From Chitinophagaceae bacterium (GTDB taxonomy: Bacteria; Bacteroidota; Bacteroidia; Chitinophagales; Chitinophagaceae): a DNA stretch of 64,000 bases. Below the pieces are notes generated by a model, which did not search any database, had not been told where the DNA came from, and worked only from the letters and a program-made list of their open reading frames with translations. The position numbers and the translations under genes are program-made. Location of the stretch: the NCBI GenBank assembly GCA_016787065.1, contig JAEUVD010000018.1, positions 186,001 to 250,000 on the forward strand, given 5' to 3'. This document shows, piece after piece, positions 46,278 through 56,830 of the stretch (positions within the stretch are counted from its first letter, which is position 1; the number at the start of each line of letters is the position of its first letter).

Positions 46278-47960
46278 TTACGATAAATACTTGGCTACAA
46301 TAGGCACTCTACGACCTACTCCGAAAGCTTTGGGCGAAACTCGCAGTATAGGACAAAACTGATTTCGTTTATATTCATTCGTATTAACCAATTTAAGCGC
46401 ACGCTCTACTATCGAAGCATCATACCCCAAGGCGATAATTTCGCGAGGGCCCATGCGTCGTTCAATATACTGATACAAAATAGCATCAAGTATGTTGTAA
46501 TCGGGAAGAGAATCACTGTCTTTCTGATTCGGTCGAAGTTCAGCCGATGGTGCTTTCTTAATAATATGTTCCGGTATAATTTCTTCAAACCGATTTATAT
46601 ACTCAGCTAATGCATAAACCTGCATTTTATAAACATCACCTAACACGGCTAAACCACCGGCCATATCTCCATAGAGCGTACCATAGCCAGTTGCACATTC
46701 ACTTTTATTGGTGGTGTTTAACAGTATCAATCCAAATTTATTTGCTACTGCCATGAGTAAGTTACCGCGAACGCGAGCTTGAATATTTTCTTCTGCCAAT
46801 GAAAATGGTAAATCTTGATAAATGGGTTTTAACTCATGTAGAAAGGATTCGTAAATTGACTTAATCGGAATAATATCATACGGATTCTGAAGTTTCTTCG
46901 ATAATTGTTCTGCGTCACTCACCGAATGTGACGTACTGTATTGCGAAGGCATCAGCAGACAGCGTACATTTTCAGCACCAAGTGCTTCGCACGCGAGTAC
47001 GAGCGTAACTGCGCTATCTATACCTCCACTGCTGCCCAGTATCGCTTTCTTGAATCCCATTTTTTGAAAGTAATCACGAATACCTGCAACAAGGGCATTA
47101 TAAATTCTGTCGGTATGTAGATTTGCTTGATAAACTAACGGATTCAATTCAGCATCTGGTATAGCATGTTGAGGAATTTGTATCGCTTCTTCAAAGCTTC
47201 CATGATCCGTTAAATGAACTGAAATCAGTTCCTCTTCAAAAAACTTCCCTTCATAAACCTGATTACCTTGAGCATCAAATACTAAACTACCTCCATCAAA
47301 AATAATTTCTGTTTGCGAACCAACTGCATTACAATATAACATAGGTAGTTGGTACTTCTTCACATTGGCCTTCACAATAGCTAAGCGATCTTCGGCATGC
47401 GTGTAATCAAACGGTGATGCGCTGAGATTGATCATGATATCCGGTTCTTGTTGTTTCAATTGATCCATCGGACAAACACGGTATAAAGGGTTGTCGCCCA
47501 AATTCCAAATATCTTCACAAATTGTAACAGCCAATTTTTTACCTTTAAACGGTACACATTGCCAATGATAAGCAGGTTCGAAGTAGCGGTATTCATCGAA
47601 CACGTCATAGGTTGGCAACAAGGTTTTATGAACCTCTTGTTTTATTTCATTTTCATATAGAAAAAAAGCTGCGTTATGTAAATCTTTTCCTTCGCGAATA
47701 GGGTTTCGTGCAGGTGCTCCCACCAACACGGCAATATCTTGCGTGTGCTTTTTTATCTCCTCTAAACAAGCATAGCAACGATCTATAAAATCATTGAACT
47801 CTAAAAAATCACGTGGCGGATAACCACAAATGGCGAGTTCTGAAAATACAATTAAATCTGCCTTACGTTTTTTAGCTTCCTGAATAGCTGCAATAATTTT
47901 AGCAGTATTCAAATCAAAATGTCCGATATGATAATTCTGTTGTGCTAAAACGATATGCAT
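46278..47960 (-). CDS. nadE: Glutamine-dependent NAD+ synthetase
   Basis: Makes NAD+ from deamido-NAD+, ATP and glutamine. The 560 aa comprise an N-terminal nitrilase-type amidase (about 1-260) with FSELAICGYPP (Glu41), KTLLPTYDVFDEYRYF (Lys112) and TICEDIW (Cys148), then a synthetase domain. This has the P-loop SGGIDSA (311-317), NTTNKSECATGYGTLYGDMA and PSAELRPNQKDSDSLPDY. All catalytic residues are present. Confidence 0.97.
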   Translation of the reverse strand: MHIVLAQQNYHIGHFDLNTAKIIAAIQEAKKRKADLIVFSELAICGYPPRDFLEFNDFIDRCYACLEEIKKHTQDIAVLVGAPARNPIREGKDLHNAAFFLYENEIKQEVHKTLLPTYDVFDEYRYFEPAYHWQCVPFKGKKLAVTICEDIWNLGDNPLYRVCPMDQLKQQEPDIMINLSASPFDYTHAEDRLAIVKANVKKYQLPMLYCNAVGSQTEIIFDGGSLVFDAQGNQVYEGKFFEEELISVHLTDHGSFEEAIQIPQHAIPDAELNPLVYQANLHTDRIYNALVAGIRDYFQKMGFKKAILGSSGGIDSAVTLVLACEALGAENVRCLLMPSQYSTSHSVSDAEQLSKKLQNPYDIIPIKSIYESFLHELKPIYQDLPFSLAEENIQARVRGNLLMAVANKFGLILLNTTNKSECATGYGTLYGDMAGGLAVLGDVYKMQVYALAEYINRFEEIIPEHIIKKAPSAELRPNQKDSDSLPDYNILDAILYQYIERRMGPREIIALGYDASIVERALKLVNTNEYKRNQFCPILRVSPKAFGVGRRVPIVAKYLS

Positions 47961-48005
47961 GCGAAACTTGTTTTAATTAAAAAGATGTAAGGAAGAACGG
48001 GATCC

Positions 48006-48491
48006 TTAGATTGATTCAAAATAACCGGTTTTTCTATTTTTCTGTACTTCGGCCGCTTTAAAATATCGGCCATTCATAGCAATATAAACTCCAACCGGTA
48101 AGGTTTGTACAAAGGCCATAGCACTGCCCATATTGTATAATCCATCACTGGAACCAAAGGTATATGGAATCATAGCGCCGGTTAACACAATCGTTTTATC
48201 AATATTTTCCTTTTGAATTTGCAAAGCCGTTTGAACCATCGTATCGGTACCATGGGTTATAATAATTTTATCCTCATCACATTTAATACATTGCGAAACG
48301 ATGAGGTCGCGATCTTCATCAGTCATTTCTAAACTATCTACCATCATAAGGGTGCGTACGTGAACCTCGGTGGTATTTCGTCCGCGTTCCAATATCTCAT
48401 TCACGTTGGTATCATTAAAATACAATTTCCCGTTGATAAGATCGTACTCTTTATCAAACGTTCCACCGGTTACAAGTAATCGTATTGCCAT
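48006..48491 (-). CDS. Asparaginase-like protein, N-terminal domain only
   Basis: 161 aa matching the first domain of type I/II asparaginases: TGGTFDKEY (8-16, nucleophile-type Thr11), ITHGTDTMVQTA (78-89) and VLTGAMIPYTFGSSDG (about 101-116). The C-terminal domain of full-length enzymes (about 330 aa) is missing. The frame ends with an in-frame stop and the next gene follows at once, so no remnant of a second domain is present. Such one-domain versions exist in other bacteria. Whether it hydrolyses asparagine is unclear. A TACTTTTG-like promoter box lies about 15 nt upstream. Confidence 0.85.
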   Translation of the reverse strand: MAIRLLVTGGTFDKEYDLINGKLYFNDTNVNEILERGRNTTEVHVRTLMMVDSLEMTDEDRDLIVSQCIKCDEDKIIITHGTDTMVQTALQIQKENIDKTIVLTGAMIPYTFGSSDGLYNMGSAMAFVQTLPVGVYIAMNGRYFKAAEVQKNRKTGYFESI

Positions 48492-48647
48492 GTAAGAAAT
48501 TTGAAACGCAAAAGTAATTTATTTCATAGCATGAATAGAAACTTGACGGTATTACTTCCAATATCGAACATGAATAGTTTTTCACATGAATTAAAAGAAA
48601 AGAATACCATTCAAAAAACAGCTACCTGTGCGCTTTTTACTATCCGG

Positions 48648-48677
48648 ATTTGGATAACTCGAATTTATTTACTTTTG
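48648..48677 (+). promoter_or_regulatory. Promoter with both elements, before the propeller/Cys-repeat T9SS gene
   Basis: TTTG (48648-48651), an 18-nt spacer and TACTTTTG (48670-48677) match the Bacteroidota TTTG-N19-TAnnTTTG consensus. It lies 14 nt upstream of ATG 48692. Confidence 0.65.
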
Positions 48678-48691
48678 AAAAAAAATATAGA

Positions 48692-51346
48692 ATGAAAAAA
48701 GTGCAGCTGCTTCTGGTATTGTTATGTTTTGGATTACAAGGTTTTTCACAAACTTTTGCTTGGGCGAAATCTGTTTCTTTAACCGACAATACATCGTCGA
48801 TAATGGTTACAAAAACGCAAGTAAGTAGTTCAGGTAACATGTACATGACAGGAACCTTTTACGGTAATGCCGACTTTGACCCAGGTTCAGGAACCTTCAA
48901 TCTGAGTAGCTCTCCCTTTAATGGTGCCATCTTTATCATGCAATTAGATGCAAACGGGAATTTCGTATGGGCGAAAAAAATCGAAGGTACCAATTCGTAT
49001 ATCATTGCAGATGCTCTTGCTGTTGATAATGCCGGTAATGTATTTGTTTCCGGTGAGTTTAGTGATTCGGTGGATTTTGACCCAGGAAGTGCGGTGTATA
49101 ATGTTGGTGTAACTGGCCCTTCAGGTGCCTTTGTACTTAAACTTAACAGTGCAGGACAATTTGTTTGGGTTCGTTCCTTTGAATCGTCGGATTTCATTGC
49201 ACCTATTTCCCTAAAAACCGATGCCAACGGCAACTGTTTTGTAGGCGGTTTATATTCAACTGATATGGACATGGATCCCGGAGTTGGCGTGCAACAGAGT
49301 GTATGTTCCGGATATTATGAAGGTTTTTTAATTAAGCTAAACACAACAGGTAACTATGTATGGCATGATGTTTTTAGGAGTAACACCACATCGTCTGTTA
49401 CAGATATAGATATTAACGCAACAGGCATTTATGTGTGTGGCAATTTCGGAGGTAATATTGATTTAGATCCGGGAACAAATAACATGAATGCCAATTCAAA
49501 TTTTGGATCCGATGATTTCTTCACAACCAAACTTAGCTTGAATGGAAGCTTTGTGTTTGGTAAGGCTCTTGGCAGTGATGGTTATGATGAAGTGCGAAGT
49601 GTTCGAAGTGATGTTAGCGGAAATGTCATGTTGTACGGAAATTTTACAAATACTTGCGATTTTGACCCCGGTTCAGGAATTTACAATTTATCGTCAACTA
49701 ATTTTTCTATGGACCCTTATGTGATGAAACTAAATAGTGTTGGAAATTTTTTATGGGCAAAGCAACTGAGTAGTAATGATGATGATGAAGCTACCGCCAT
49801 GGATGTTGATGCGAGTGGTAACCTGTATCTCTTTGGTCGTTATGCTTCTACACTCGATGCCGACCCTGGTGCGGCTGTGGTTAACTTGAATACACTTGGT
49901 GATTACGATGTCTTTATGGTGAAGTTAAATTATTCAGGATCCTACAGTACATCAGCAAGTATTGGTAGTTCGCTGTATGAGGAAGGTATGAGTATTTGTG
50001 TGAAAAATAATCAGATTTATGGATGTGGCGTTTATTCAGAAACCGCAGATTTCGATCCGGGTTCAGGAACCTATAACCTAACCCCGTATTCAAACTTATC
50101 TTCGGATGTTTTTGCATTCAAATGGTCGCAATGCACACCAAGCACCCATACCATCAATGCAAGTGGTTGTACGTATACTTTAAACGGACAAACATACACC
50201 GGCAACGGAACCTACTATCAGGTTTTCACGAATAGTACAGGATGTGATAGCGTTCTCCTTCTTAATTTAACCGGAAGTTCAACGGTATCACATGTTTACG
50301 TTAATACTTGCAACGTGAGTAGTTATGTTTTCAACGGACAAACATTTACCACAAGTGGCACCCATCAATTACCATATACGAATAACGCTGGTTGCGATAG
50401 CAGCGTTTATTTACATTTGAATTTAGGAACAAGTGGTTCGAGTACCACAACGGCCTCTGCTTGTGATTATTATATTTTCAACAATGAATTTCTGAACTCA
50501 TCCGGAACCTATATCGATACATTATCTACAGCATCGGGTTGTGATAGTATTGTAACACTCCATTTAACTATTAACTATTCGGGCTATACCTATATACCCA
50601 TTAATGCGTGTGGACCGGTTACTATTAATGGTATTACCTATACCTCTTCGTCGTATGTTACCGATTTTTATACAACCGTTGCCGGTTGCGATAGCATGGT
50701 TGACTATGATATAATAATTACCGCTTTACCAATTACCTATAGCAATTTATCCAGTTGTACACCGGTAACCCTGTTAGGTCAAACGTATTCAACCAGTGGT
50801 GTTTATACGCTGAATTATGTAACTGCGGCCGGTTGCGATAGTACAGTCAACTTAACGCTCACCATAAACACGCCCAACACGGCTATAACCCAAAACGGCG
50901 CTACACTTACTTCGTCTGCAACCGCACCAGCCACATACCAGTGGATAAAATGTAACCCGACATCAATTATTACCGGAGCCACATCGCAATCATATACCGC
51001 TACAAGTAATGGCTCCTATGCTGTAATAGTAACTTTAAATGGATGTAAAGACACCTCAGCGTGTAAAACGGTGAGTGGCATGAGTGTGGAGGATTATAAC
51101 TTGTTACAAGCAATTACGATTTCTCCTAATCCCGTTCAGGATTTTCTCTTTGTAGATATTCATCAAGCGCAACAGGAATGTAAACTCTCCATTCAAAATG
51201 CAACCGGACAATGTATTTTGAATCTCAAGCCAGGCAATGCTCAACGAATTCCTGTTCAAGTTCAGCATCTTTCTTCAGGTTTATATTTTATTACGGTTGA
51301 AAACAAACAAGGAGCTCGAGCAACCTTTAAGTTTACCAAACAGTAA
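48692..51346 (+). CDS. T9SS-secreted protein with beta-propeller and Cys-pair repeats
   Basis: 884 aa from ATG 48692, which gives signal peptide MKKVQLLLVLLCFGLQGFSQ; the frame opens earlier at 48650. Residues about 22-475 contain seven or eight SBBP-like propeller repeats of the type NADFDPGSGTFNLSS, FVWAKK, AVDNAGNVFVSGEFSD. Residues about 485-735 hold five 42-46-aa Cys-pair units ending in GCDS(I/V/M), as in the protein at 23177-25822. One Ig-like segment and a T9SS sorting domain (ISPNPVQDFLFVDI to SSGLYFITVENKQG) follow. Likely a surface-attached protein with unknown ligand. Confidence 0.87.
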   Translation: MKKVQLLLVLLCFGLQGFSQTFAWAKSVSLTDNTSSIMVTKTQVSSSGNMYMTGTFYGNADFDPGSGTFNLSSSPFNGAIFIMQLDANGNFVWAKKIEGTNSYIIADALAVDNAGNVFVSGEFSDSVDFDPGSAVYNVGVTGPSGAFVLKLNSAGQFVWVRSFESSDFIAPISLKTDANGNCFVGGLYSTDMDMDPGVGVQQSVCSGYYEGFLIKLNTTGNYVWHDVFRSNTTSSVTDIDINATGIYVCGNFGGNIDLDPGTNNMNANSNFGSDDFFTTKLSLNGSFVFGKALGSDGYDEVRSVRSDVSGNVMLYGNFTNTCDFDPGSGIYNLSSTNFSMDPYVMKLNSVGNFLWAKQLSSNDDDEATAMDVDASGNLYLFGRYASTLDADPGAAVVNLNTLGDYDVFMVKLNYSGSYSTSASIGSSLYEEGMSICVKNNQIYGCGVYSETADFDPGSGTYNLTPYSNLSSDVFAFKWSQCTPSTHTINASGCTYTLNGQTYTGNGTYYQVFTNSTGCDSVLLLNLTGSSTVSHVYVNTCNVSSYVFNGQTFTTSGTHQLPYTNNAGCDSSVYLHLNLGTSGSSTTTASACDYYIFNNEFLNSSGTYIDTLSTASGCDSIVTLHLTINYSGYTYIPINACGPVTINGITYTSSSYVTDFYTTVAGCDSMVDYDIIITALPITYSNLSSCTPVTLLGQTYSTSGVYTLNYVTAAGCDSTVNLTLTINTPNTAITQNGATLTSSATAPATYQWIKCNPTSIITGATSQSYTATSNGSYAVIVTLNGCKDTSACKTVSGMSVEDYNLLQAITISPNPVQDFLFVDIHQAQQECKLSIQNATGQCILNLKPGNAQRIPVQVQHLSSGLYFITVENKQGARATFKFTKQ

Positions 51347-51377
51347 TTGTTTTAGCTAAAAATTCGTTCGAGAAAAA

Positions 51378-53420
51378 TCAGAAGTTCAAGAGGTCGGAAA
51401 TTGCTTGAACTACCTTTTCCACGGTAGGCAACATGGCCGCTTCTAAAATCATATTCATTGGCACAGCCGGTAAATCCATAGCCCCTAACGTTTTAACCGG
51501 TGCGTCGAGTTGATAAAAGCAATGTTGTTGTATGCGACAAGCCATTGCCTCTGCAAACGAATTGCGTAGTTGTTCTTCAGTAAGAACCAAACACTTTCCG
51601 TGTTTTTTTACCGTAGCGAAAATCAATTCTTCATCGAGTGGATATAAGGTTCGGATATCTATAACTTCAATCTGACCTTGAAATTGTTGAGAAGCATTTT
51701 TCGCCCAATGAACTCCCATGCCATAGGTTATTATACACATACTTTCACCTGCGTTCATGGCTTCTTGGGATGCCTGTATTACCGATAACCCTTTGCCAAG
51801 TGGCAAAATATAATCTTCGGCAGGCTCCACACATTTTGCATCTTCGGTGCCTGGAACTTTACTCCAATACAACCCTTTATGTTCCAACATAACCACCGGA
51901 TTAGGGTCGTAATATGCCGCTTTCAAAAGCCCTTTCAAGTCGGCTGCATTGCTGGGATAAGCTACTTTAATTCCTTTGATATTTGCTAATAACGATTCAA
52001 CACTTCCGCTATGATACGGACCGCCTCCACCGTATGCACCTATTGGTACACGAAGTACCATACTAACTGGATACTTACCACAACTTAAATAACAAGATTT
52101 AGAAATTTCGGTTATCAACTGATTGATTCCAGGATAGATATAATCTGCAAATTGTACCTCTACAAACGGGCGCAAACCAAGTGCGCTTAAGCCAATCGTG
52201 CTTCCAATAATATATGCTTCCTGTATAGCGGTGTTGAATACTCTGTCATCACCAAATTTATCGGCAAGTGTTGCGGCTTCACGAAACACCCCTCCCAAAC
52301 GTTTCCCCACGTCTTGTCCGTAAAACAAACATTCCGGATGTTTACGCATAAGTTCTTCTACCGCATGTAACGCCGCATCAACCATTACCACTTTCTCACC
52401 GGTTGCAGGTAAACGTGTACCTGATTCTTCTAATACCGGAGTAGGTGCAAAAACATGATCGCCAACCGTTGCCGGGTTTGGTTCGGCAGCGTTTACGGCG
52501 TTTTGAAAACATGTTTGCACAAAACGCAGTTCTTCTTCCTCTATATTTCGTAATACTTCTTCCTGAATCCCATCCTTTACTAAGCGTTCAAATAGTTTCG
52601 TGGCAGGGTTTTCAGCTTCGTGTTTCGCTAAATCTTCATCCGTGCGATACCATTCCTTTCGTACACCCGAAGTATGATGGCCTAATAATGGAACTTTAGC
52701 ATGAACCAATATGGGTTTTCTATTTTCCCGAACAAAGTGTAATGCATTTTCGATACAGGTATAACTCGCTTCAAAATCACTTCCATCCACCTGTATGCGT
52801 TCAATTCCTTTAAAGCCTTGAATGAATTCATAAGCATTCATCGTACGAGCTTCATCGCTACTAACCGAAATCCCCCAATCATTATCTTCCACTAAATACA
52901 AAATCGGAAGTTGCTTTAATGCAGCAAATTGAAATGCTTCGCTTACCTCTCCCTCGGTTACACTACCATCACCGAAACAACACACAATTACTTCCTGATT
53001 ATTCCAACCTAAAACCTTTTCTCCATACTGAATTCCTTGTGCCAAACCTGTGGTAGGCACGGCTTGCATGCCGGTAGCCGAACTCTGATGAATTATTTTA
53101 GGTTTATCTTCTCTTCGTGAATTTGGATGGTTATAGTACTCACGACCTCCGGTAAACGGATCATCAGCTTTAGCTAACAATTGAAGCATTAATTCATACG
53201 GATTCCAACCCATACCTAGCATAACACTCTCATCGCGGTAATATGGACTAACCCAATCTTTCGGTTTTAATTGTAAGCCAAGTGCCAATTGAATAGCTTC
53301 ATGACCACGAGAAGTACTGTGCACATATTTACATATTGGGCGATTTTCTTCATAGGTGTTAGCCATTGCCTTTGCCCGCATCATCAAGCGCCAGGCTTGG
53401 AGTAAAAGTTGTTGATCCAT
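51378..53420 (-). CDS. 2-oxoacid dehydrogenase E1, fused alpha and beta subunits
   Basis: 680 aa from ATG 53420. Residues 1-320 are the E1 alpha part: RGHEAIQLALG (38-48), the thiamine diphosphate motif GDGSVTEGE...N (150-180) and the regulatory-loop region GHHTSGVRKEWYRTDEDL. Residues about 350-680 are the E1 beta part: FYGQDVGKRLGGVFREA, FVEVQFADYIYPGINQLITE and GAYGGGGPYHSGSVES. It would decarboxylate a branched-chain 2-oxoacid or pyruvate and pass the acyl group to a lipoyl E2 encoded elsewhere. The single-chain fusion is known in Bacteroidota. The frame also opens at 53525, but that would overlap the upstream gene; a TATCTTTA box precedes ATG 53420. Confidence 0.93.
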   Translation of the reverse strand: MDQQLLLQAWRLMMRAKAMANTYEENRPICKYVHSTSRGHEAIQLALGLQLKPKDWVSPYYRDESVMLGMGWNPYELMLQLLAKADDPFTGGREYYNHPNSRREDKPKIIHQSSATGMQAVPTTGLAQGIQYGEKVLGWNNQEVIVCCFGDGSVTEGEVSEAFQFAALKQLPILYLVEDNDWGISVSSDEARTMNAYEFIQGFKGIERIQVDGSDFEASYTCIENALHFVRENRKPILVHAKVPLLGHHTSGVRKEWYRTDEDLAKHEAENPATKLFERLVKDGIQEEVLRNIEEEELRFVQTCFQNAVNAAEPNPATVGDHVFAPTPVLEESGTRLPATGEKVVMVDAALHAVEELMRKHPECLFYGQDVGKRLGGVFREAATLADKFGDDRVFNTAIQEAYIIGSTIGLSALGLRPFVEVQFADYIYPGINQLITEISKSCYLSCGKYPVSMVLRVPIGAYGGGGPYHSGSVESLLANIKGIKVAYPSNAADLKGLLKAAYYDPNPVVMLEHKGLYWSKVPGTEDAKCVEPAEDYILPLGKGLSVIQASQEAMNAGESMCIITYGMGVHWAKNASQQFQGQIEVIDIRTLYPLDEELIFATVKKHGKCLVLTEEQLRNSFAEAMACRIQQHCFYQLDAPVKTLGAMDLPAVPMNMILEAAMLPTVEKVVQAISDLLNF

Positions 53421-53503
53421 GTGAAGATTAAGGCGGTAAAGATAAGGTAAGGAAGATTGATTTTCTGTACGGAGAAACCATAATTCCGTTGAATCAACAT
53501 GCT

Positions 53504-54340
53504 CTATTCCGCAATTTTTAACCAAAACGAACCACCATGTTTCTCAACAGACTGTAACGATGGATGATTCCAAATTGGAGCTAAAATAGCAGCCAATGGT
53601 GCATCTTCAGAAATAAAATAATTTGGTAGTATGGGTTGGTATTTAGCAGCGTTGGCTAACAAATACATGGCTAAACCGTATTGTTCCGAATAAAACCGAT
53701 CGCACATAAACTGGGGGTAGTCGTACGGTATATAGATATCATGTATATGCACTACAACCCCTTGTTGCAATCGAGGAAGGACTTCAAGAAAGAACACCAT
53801 CGCATCGGAGTTAGGAAGAATGCGATGCGAATTATCGACAAATAAAATGTCGCCAGCTTGTAATGAAAGAATATCCGAAAAATCAGTTTGTTCAAATGGT
53901 TTGCGAATAACAACATCGGCTAGTTGATCGATCGAAGCTCTTGGAAAGGGATCGATCGATATAATTTTAGTATCGAGTTGTTGATCATGTTTCGCTTTGT
54001 AAGCCACCTTAGTAGAATTACCTGAACCAATTTCTACATATCGTTTAGGTTTCAATTCACTGATCAAGGTGTACAACGCGATAATATCCAATCCTGGAAG
54101 AAATCCATTATTCCAACCGGGTTGTTTGTCATCTTTAATGTCTGAAGCTTTCTTTATTTCAAAAAAACGATCCGAATAGGATAGCATTTTTTGAAGCTGT
54201 TTTTCATACATTACCCGATGTTGATTTATAAGTTGATACAATTCCGGATGAGGTGAAGTACGAGGTTTAAAATCAACAGGGTATTCCAAAAATAATTTTT
54301 GAAATTTAGGATGCAGTAAGCGGTATAAATATTTTAGCAT
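53504..54340 (-). CDS. Class I SAM-dependent methyltransferase
   Basis: 278 aa. SAM-binding motif I is YVEIGSGNSTKVA (101-113), with an acidic residue after strand 2 in IISIDPFPRAS (Asp130). DILFVDNSHRILPNSD and LQQGVVVHIHDIYIPYDYP follow, as in the Methyltransf_24/TylF-like group that methylates small molecules or sugars. The substrate is unknown. It is 7 nt downstream of the hypothetical exported protein gene on the same strand. Confidence 0.82.
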   Translation of the reverse strand: MLKYLYRLLHPKFQKLFLEYPVDFKPRTSPHPELYQLINQHRVMYEKQLQKMLSYSDRFFEIKKASDIKDDKQPGWNNGFLPGLDIIALYTLISELKPKRYVEIGSGNSTKVAYKAKHDQQLDTKIISIDPFPRASIDQLADVVIRKPFEQTDFSDILSLQAGDILFVDNSHRILPNSDAMVFFLEVLPRLQQGVVVHIHDIYIPYDYPQFMCDRFYSEQYGLAMYLLANAAKYQPILPNYFISEDAPLAAILAPIWNHPSLQSVEKHGGSFWLKIAE

Positions 54341-54347
54341 ACGTAAG

Positions 54348-55004
54348 CTAGGGCTTATAGTATTTTTTGAGAATGCTATTGTAATGTTCTGCGCCTATAT
54401 AGGTGTAGGTAAACTCCTTTGGATATTTATCCGGCACCTTTGCTTTCTTCAAACGGGATCGATTATAACAAATTTTGTGTTCAATTAATTCATACTTATC
54501 GTTATAACTTACTATTCCAAATTCATCATTGGCATTTGCATAGGAACGACTCTCTTTGCTCAATTCAGGATTTTGAGGATCGCTTCCAATCTTATAATTC
54601 GGTGGTGGAGGAAAATTATTTTCAACAATCCACACATTACCAAAAAGAGAAATATCGGGTTTAACCGGATTGGTCATATCCTGATCAAAAAACAAGACCT
54701 TATCCCAATGTTTATCAATCACATCATGCAATTGAAGGCTGTTGAAGAAATACACTTTACAAAAGGTAAAATGTTCTTTGAAATCGGCTACTATAGCATG
54801 TGCGATATCCTCGTCGTATTGCTGCACAAGTTTCACATCGTCAAATCGCTTTCGTTCTTTCAGGGCTTCTATTTTATTGATAGAACGATTAATCTTAAAT
54901 AAGATACAAGTAGGCGTTGGTGGAAGATCTCCTCGTCCGGCTTTAGCCACAAAGGCTGTCATAAAAATAAGCAACCAACTAATACGGGAAAGATAGTGTT
55001 TCAT
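54348..55004 (-). CDS. Exported protein, hypothetical
   Basis: 218 aa with signal peptide MKHYLSRISWLLIFMTAFVA then KAG. The mature part is mixed alpha/beta with DEDIAHAIVADFKEHFTFCK and DKVLFFDQDMTNPVKPDISL. There is no recognised domain. A promoter-like TACTTTTA box is present about 18 nt upstream of the ATG. It may be co-transcribed with the methyltransferase gene 7 nt downstream. Confidence 0.68.
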   Translation of the reverse strand: MKHYLSRISWLLIFMTAFVAKAGRGDLPPTPTCILFKINRSINKIEALKERKRFDDVKLVQQYDEDIAHAIVADFKEHFTFCKVYFFNSLQLHDVIDKHWDKVLFFDQDMTNPVKPDISLFGNVWIVENNFPPPPNYKIGSDPQNPELSKESRSYANANDEFGIVSYNDKYELIEHKICYNRSRLKKAKVPDKYPKEFTYTYIGAEHYNSILKKYYKP

Positions 55005-55033
55005 GTGATCAAATTCCGTACTAAAAGTAGTTA

Positions 55034-56830
55034 TTATTTATTCATCGTTGCTAAAAATTCTTCATTGCTTTTGGTAGATCGCATTTGCATCAGAATAAAA
55101 TTCATAGCCTCTTCCGGATTCATATCGCCAATATGTTTACGAAGAATATAGAGCTTATTAATTACATCTTTAGAGTGTAGTAAATCATCACGACGGGTAG
55201 AAGATGCCACTATATCAATAGCCGGATAAATGCGTTTATTCGCTAAACGACGATCTAGCTGCAACTCCATATTACCGGTACCTTTAAATTCTTCAAAGAT
55301 TACCTCATCCATTTTACTACCGGTATCGATTAATGCCGTTGCCAAAATCGTGAGTGAACCACCCCCTTCAATTTTACGAGCTGCACCAAAAAACTGTTTT
55401 GGTTTTTGCATGGCATTCGCTTCCACACCACCACTCAACACCTTACCTGAAGCCGGTGCAACGGTATTATGCGCACGAGCTAAACGGGTAATTGAATCGA
55501 GTAAAATAACTACATCATGCCCCACCTCAACTAAACGTTTGGCTTTCTGTAATGCAATGGTTGAAACCTTAACGTGCTTTTCAGCGGGTTCGTCGAAGGT
55601 TGATGAAATTACTTCTGCTTTTACACTGCGTTCCATATCGGTAACCTCTTCCGGGCGTTCATCAACCAATACAATCATGAGGTAACATTCCGGATGGTTA
55701 GCAGCAATTGCATTTGCCACTTCCTTCAACAACATGGTTTTACCGGTTTTAGGTTGAGCTACAATCAATCCACGTTGTCCTTTACCAATCGGTGAAAACA
55801 AATCCATGATTCGCGTACTGTAGTTAACCGGCGATGTAAATAAATTTAATTTCTGGAAAGGAAATAAGGGTGTGAGATAATCGAAAGGAACACGATCGCG
55901 AACTTCTTCCGGTGTTTTGCCGTTAATAGTATGCACTTTGTTTAAAGCGAAATATTTCTCTCCTTCCTTCGGTGGGCGAACCGTTCCGGTTACAGTATCT
56001 CCCAATTTCAATCCAAATACTTTTATTTGAGCGTGCGATACATACACATCATCCGGAGAAGACAAATAATTATAATCACTCGAACGTAAAAAACCATAAC
56101 CATCGGGCATCATTTCAAGTACACCTTCGGTGTTAATTTGTCCGTCGAATTCAAGATTGAACTTAGGCGTTTTTTTGGTTATAGGTTCAGGAATATTTTG
56201 AACTGGAGGTGCTGCTTGAAATTCTTCTGCCTTCTCTTCTACACGTTCTGCAGGTGCTACAACCAGTTCTGGTTTTGGCGTAGGTTGTTCTTTACGCTCC
56301 GGTTTCTCTGTAACCGTTTTAGCATGCTTCTCGTTAATTCGAGCTATTATTTCATCCAAATTCGGGCCTTTAGACTCTTCCGATGGTTGCGTTGGTTCGC
56401 TCGATTGGGTTATACGTGGTTTATGTTCTTTCTTCTTATCCTCCGGTTTTTTTGCATCACTCTTTTTTATCTCCGGCTTCTTTTCCGCTACCGGAGTAGG
56501 GATGGTTTCTTCTACCACTGCTTCCGATTTCTTTACGGCTGCCTTCTTTGCACGCGGTGCTTTTTCTTCCTTAGGGGTAGTTTCTGTTTCTTTCATGGCA
56601 TCCGCTTCAACTCCCTTTTTAGGAGCTGCCTTTTTAGGTTTAACCGTTTTTGCTTTTTTCTCGGTAACTGCTGCGTCGGAATCTGTACCTAGTAATGCTT
56701 GAGCATCTAAGATTTTATAAATTAAATCTTGTTTGGAAATTTCTTTGTTGATTGTGATGTTAAGTTTCTTGGCCAAATCCATCAGCTCCGGAACGATCAT
56801 ATCGTTCAGTTGAATAATATCAAAATTCAT
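55034..56830 (-). CDS. rho: Transcription termination factor Rho with long charged insertion
   Basis: A hexameric RNA helicase that ends transcription. Residues 1-48 are the Rho N-terminal helix domain. Residues about 50-222 are a low-complexity region rich in Lys, Glu, Pro and Ala, absent from E. coli Rho but usual in Bacteroidota. The RNA-binding OB fold has [13 protein letters not shown] (243-255). The motor has Walker A AQPKTGKT (358-365), Walker B VVILLD (440-445), [12 protein letters not shown] (388-399) and the Q-loop [14 protein letters not shown] (465-478). Length 598 aa. With few strong terminators in some gaps, Rho probably does much of the termination here. Confidence 0.97.
   Translation of the reverse strand: MNFDIIQLNDMIVPELMDLAKKLNITINKEISKQDLIYKILDAQALLGTDSDAAVTEKKAKTVKPKKAAPKKGVEADAMKETETTPKEEKAPRAKKAAVKKSEAVVEETIPTPVAEKKPEIKKSDAKKPEDKKKEHKPRITQSSEPTQPSEESKGPNLDEIIARINEKHAKTVTEKPERKEQPTPKPELVVAPAERVEEKAEEFQAAPPVQNIPEPITKKTPKFNLEFDGQINTEGVLEMMPDGYGFLRSSDYNYLSSPDDVYVSHAQIKVFGLKLGDTVTGTVRPPKEGEKYFALNKVHTINGKTPEEVRDRVPFDYLTPLFPFQKLNLFTSPVNYSTRIMDLFSPIGKGQRGLIVAQPKTGKTMLLKEVANAIAANHPECYLMIVLVDERPEEVTDMERSVKAEVISSTFDEPAEKHVKVSTIALQKAKRLVEVGHDVVILLDSITRLARAHNTVAPASGKVLSGGVEANAMQKPKQFFGAARKIEGGGSLTILATALIDTGSKMDEVIFEEFKGTGNMELQLDRRLANKRIYPAIDIVASSTRRDDLLHSKDVINKLYILRKHIGDMNPEEAMNFILMQMRSTKSNEEFLATMNK

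Noticed and set aside
48501..48695. 64-aa frame before the propeller T9SS gene
   Set aside because: It covers the promoter of the next gene and has no recognisable features.
49859..51100. Possible phage lysis or tail gene suggested by repeats in the T9SS protein
   Set aside because: The repeats are part of a signal-peptide and T9SS-domain protein; no phage genes are present.
56138..56692. 184-aa open frame opposite rho
   Set aside because: It is the antisense of the Lys/Glu/Pro-rich Rho insertion and is made of Phe, Arg, Cys and Leu runs; low-complexity shadow.
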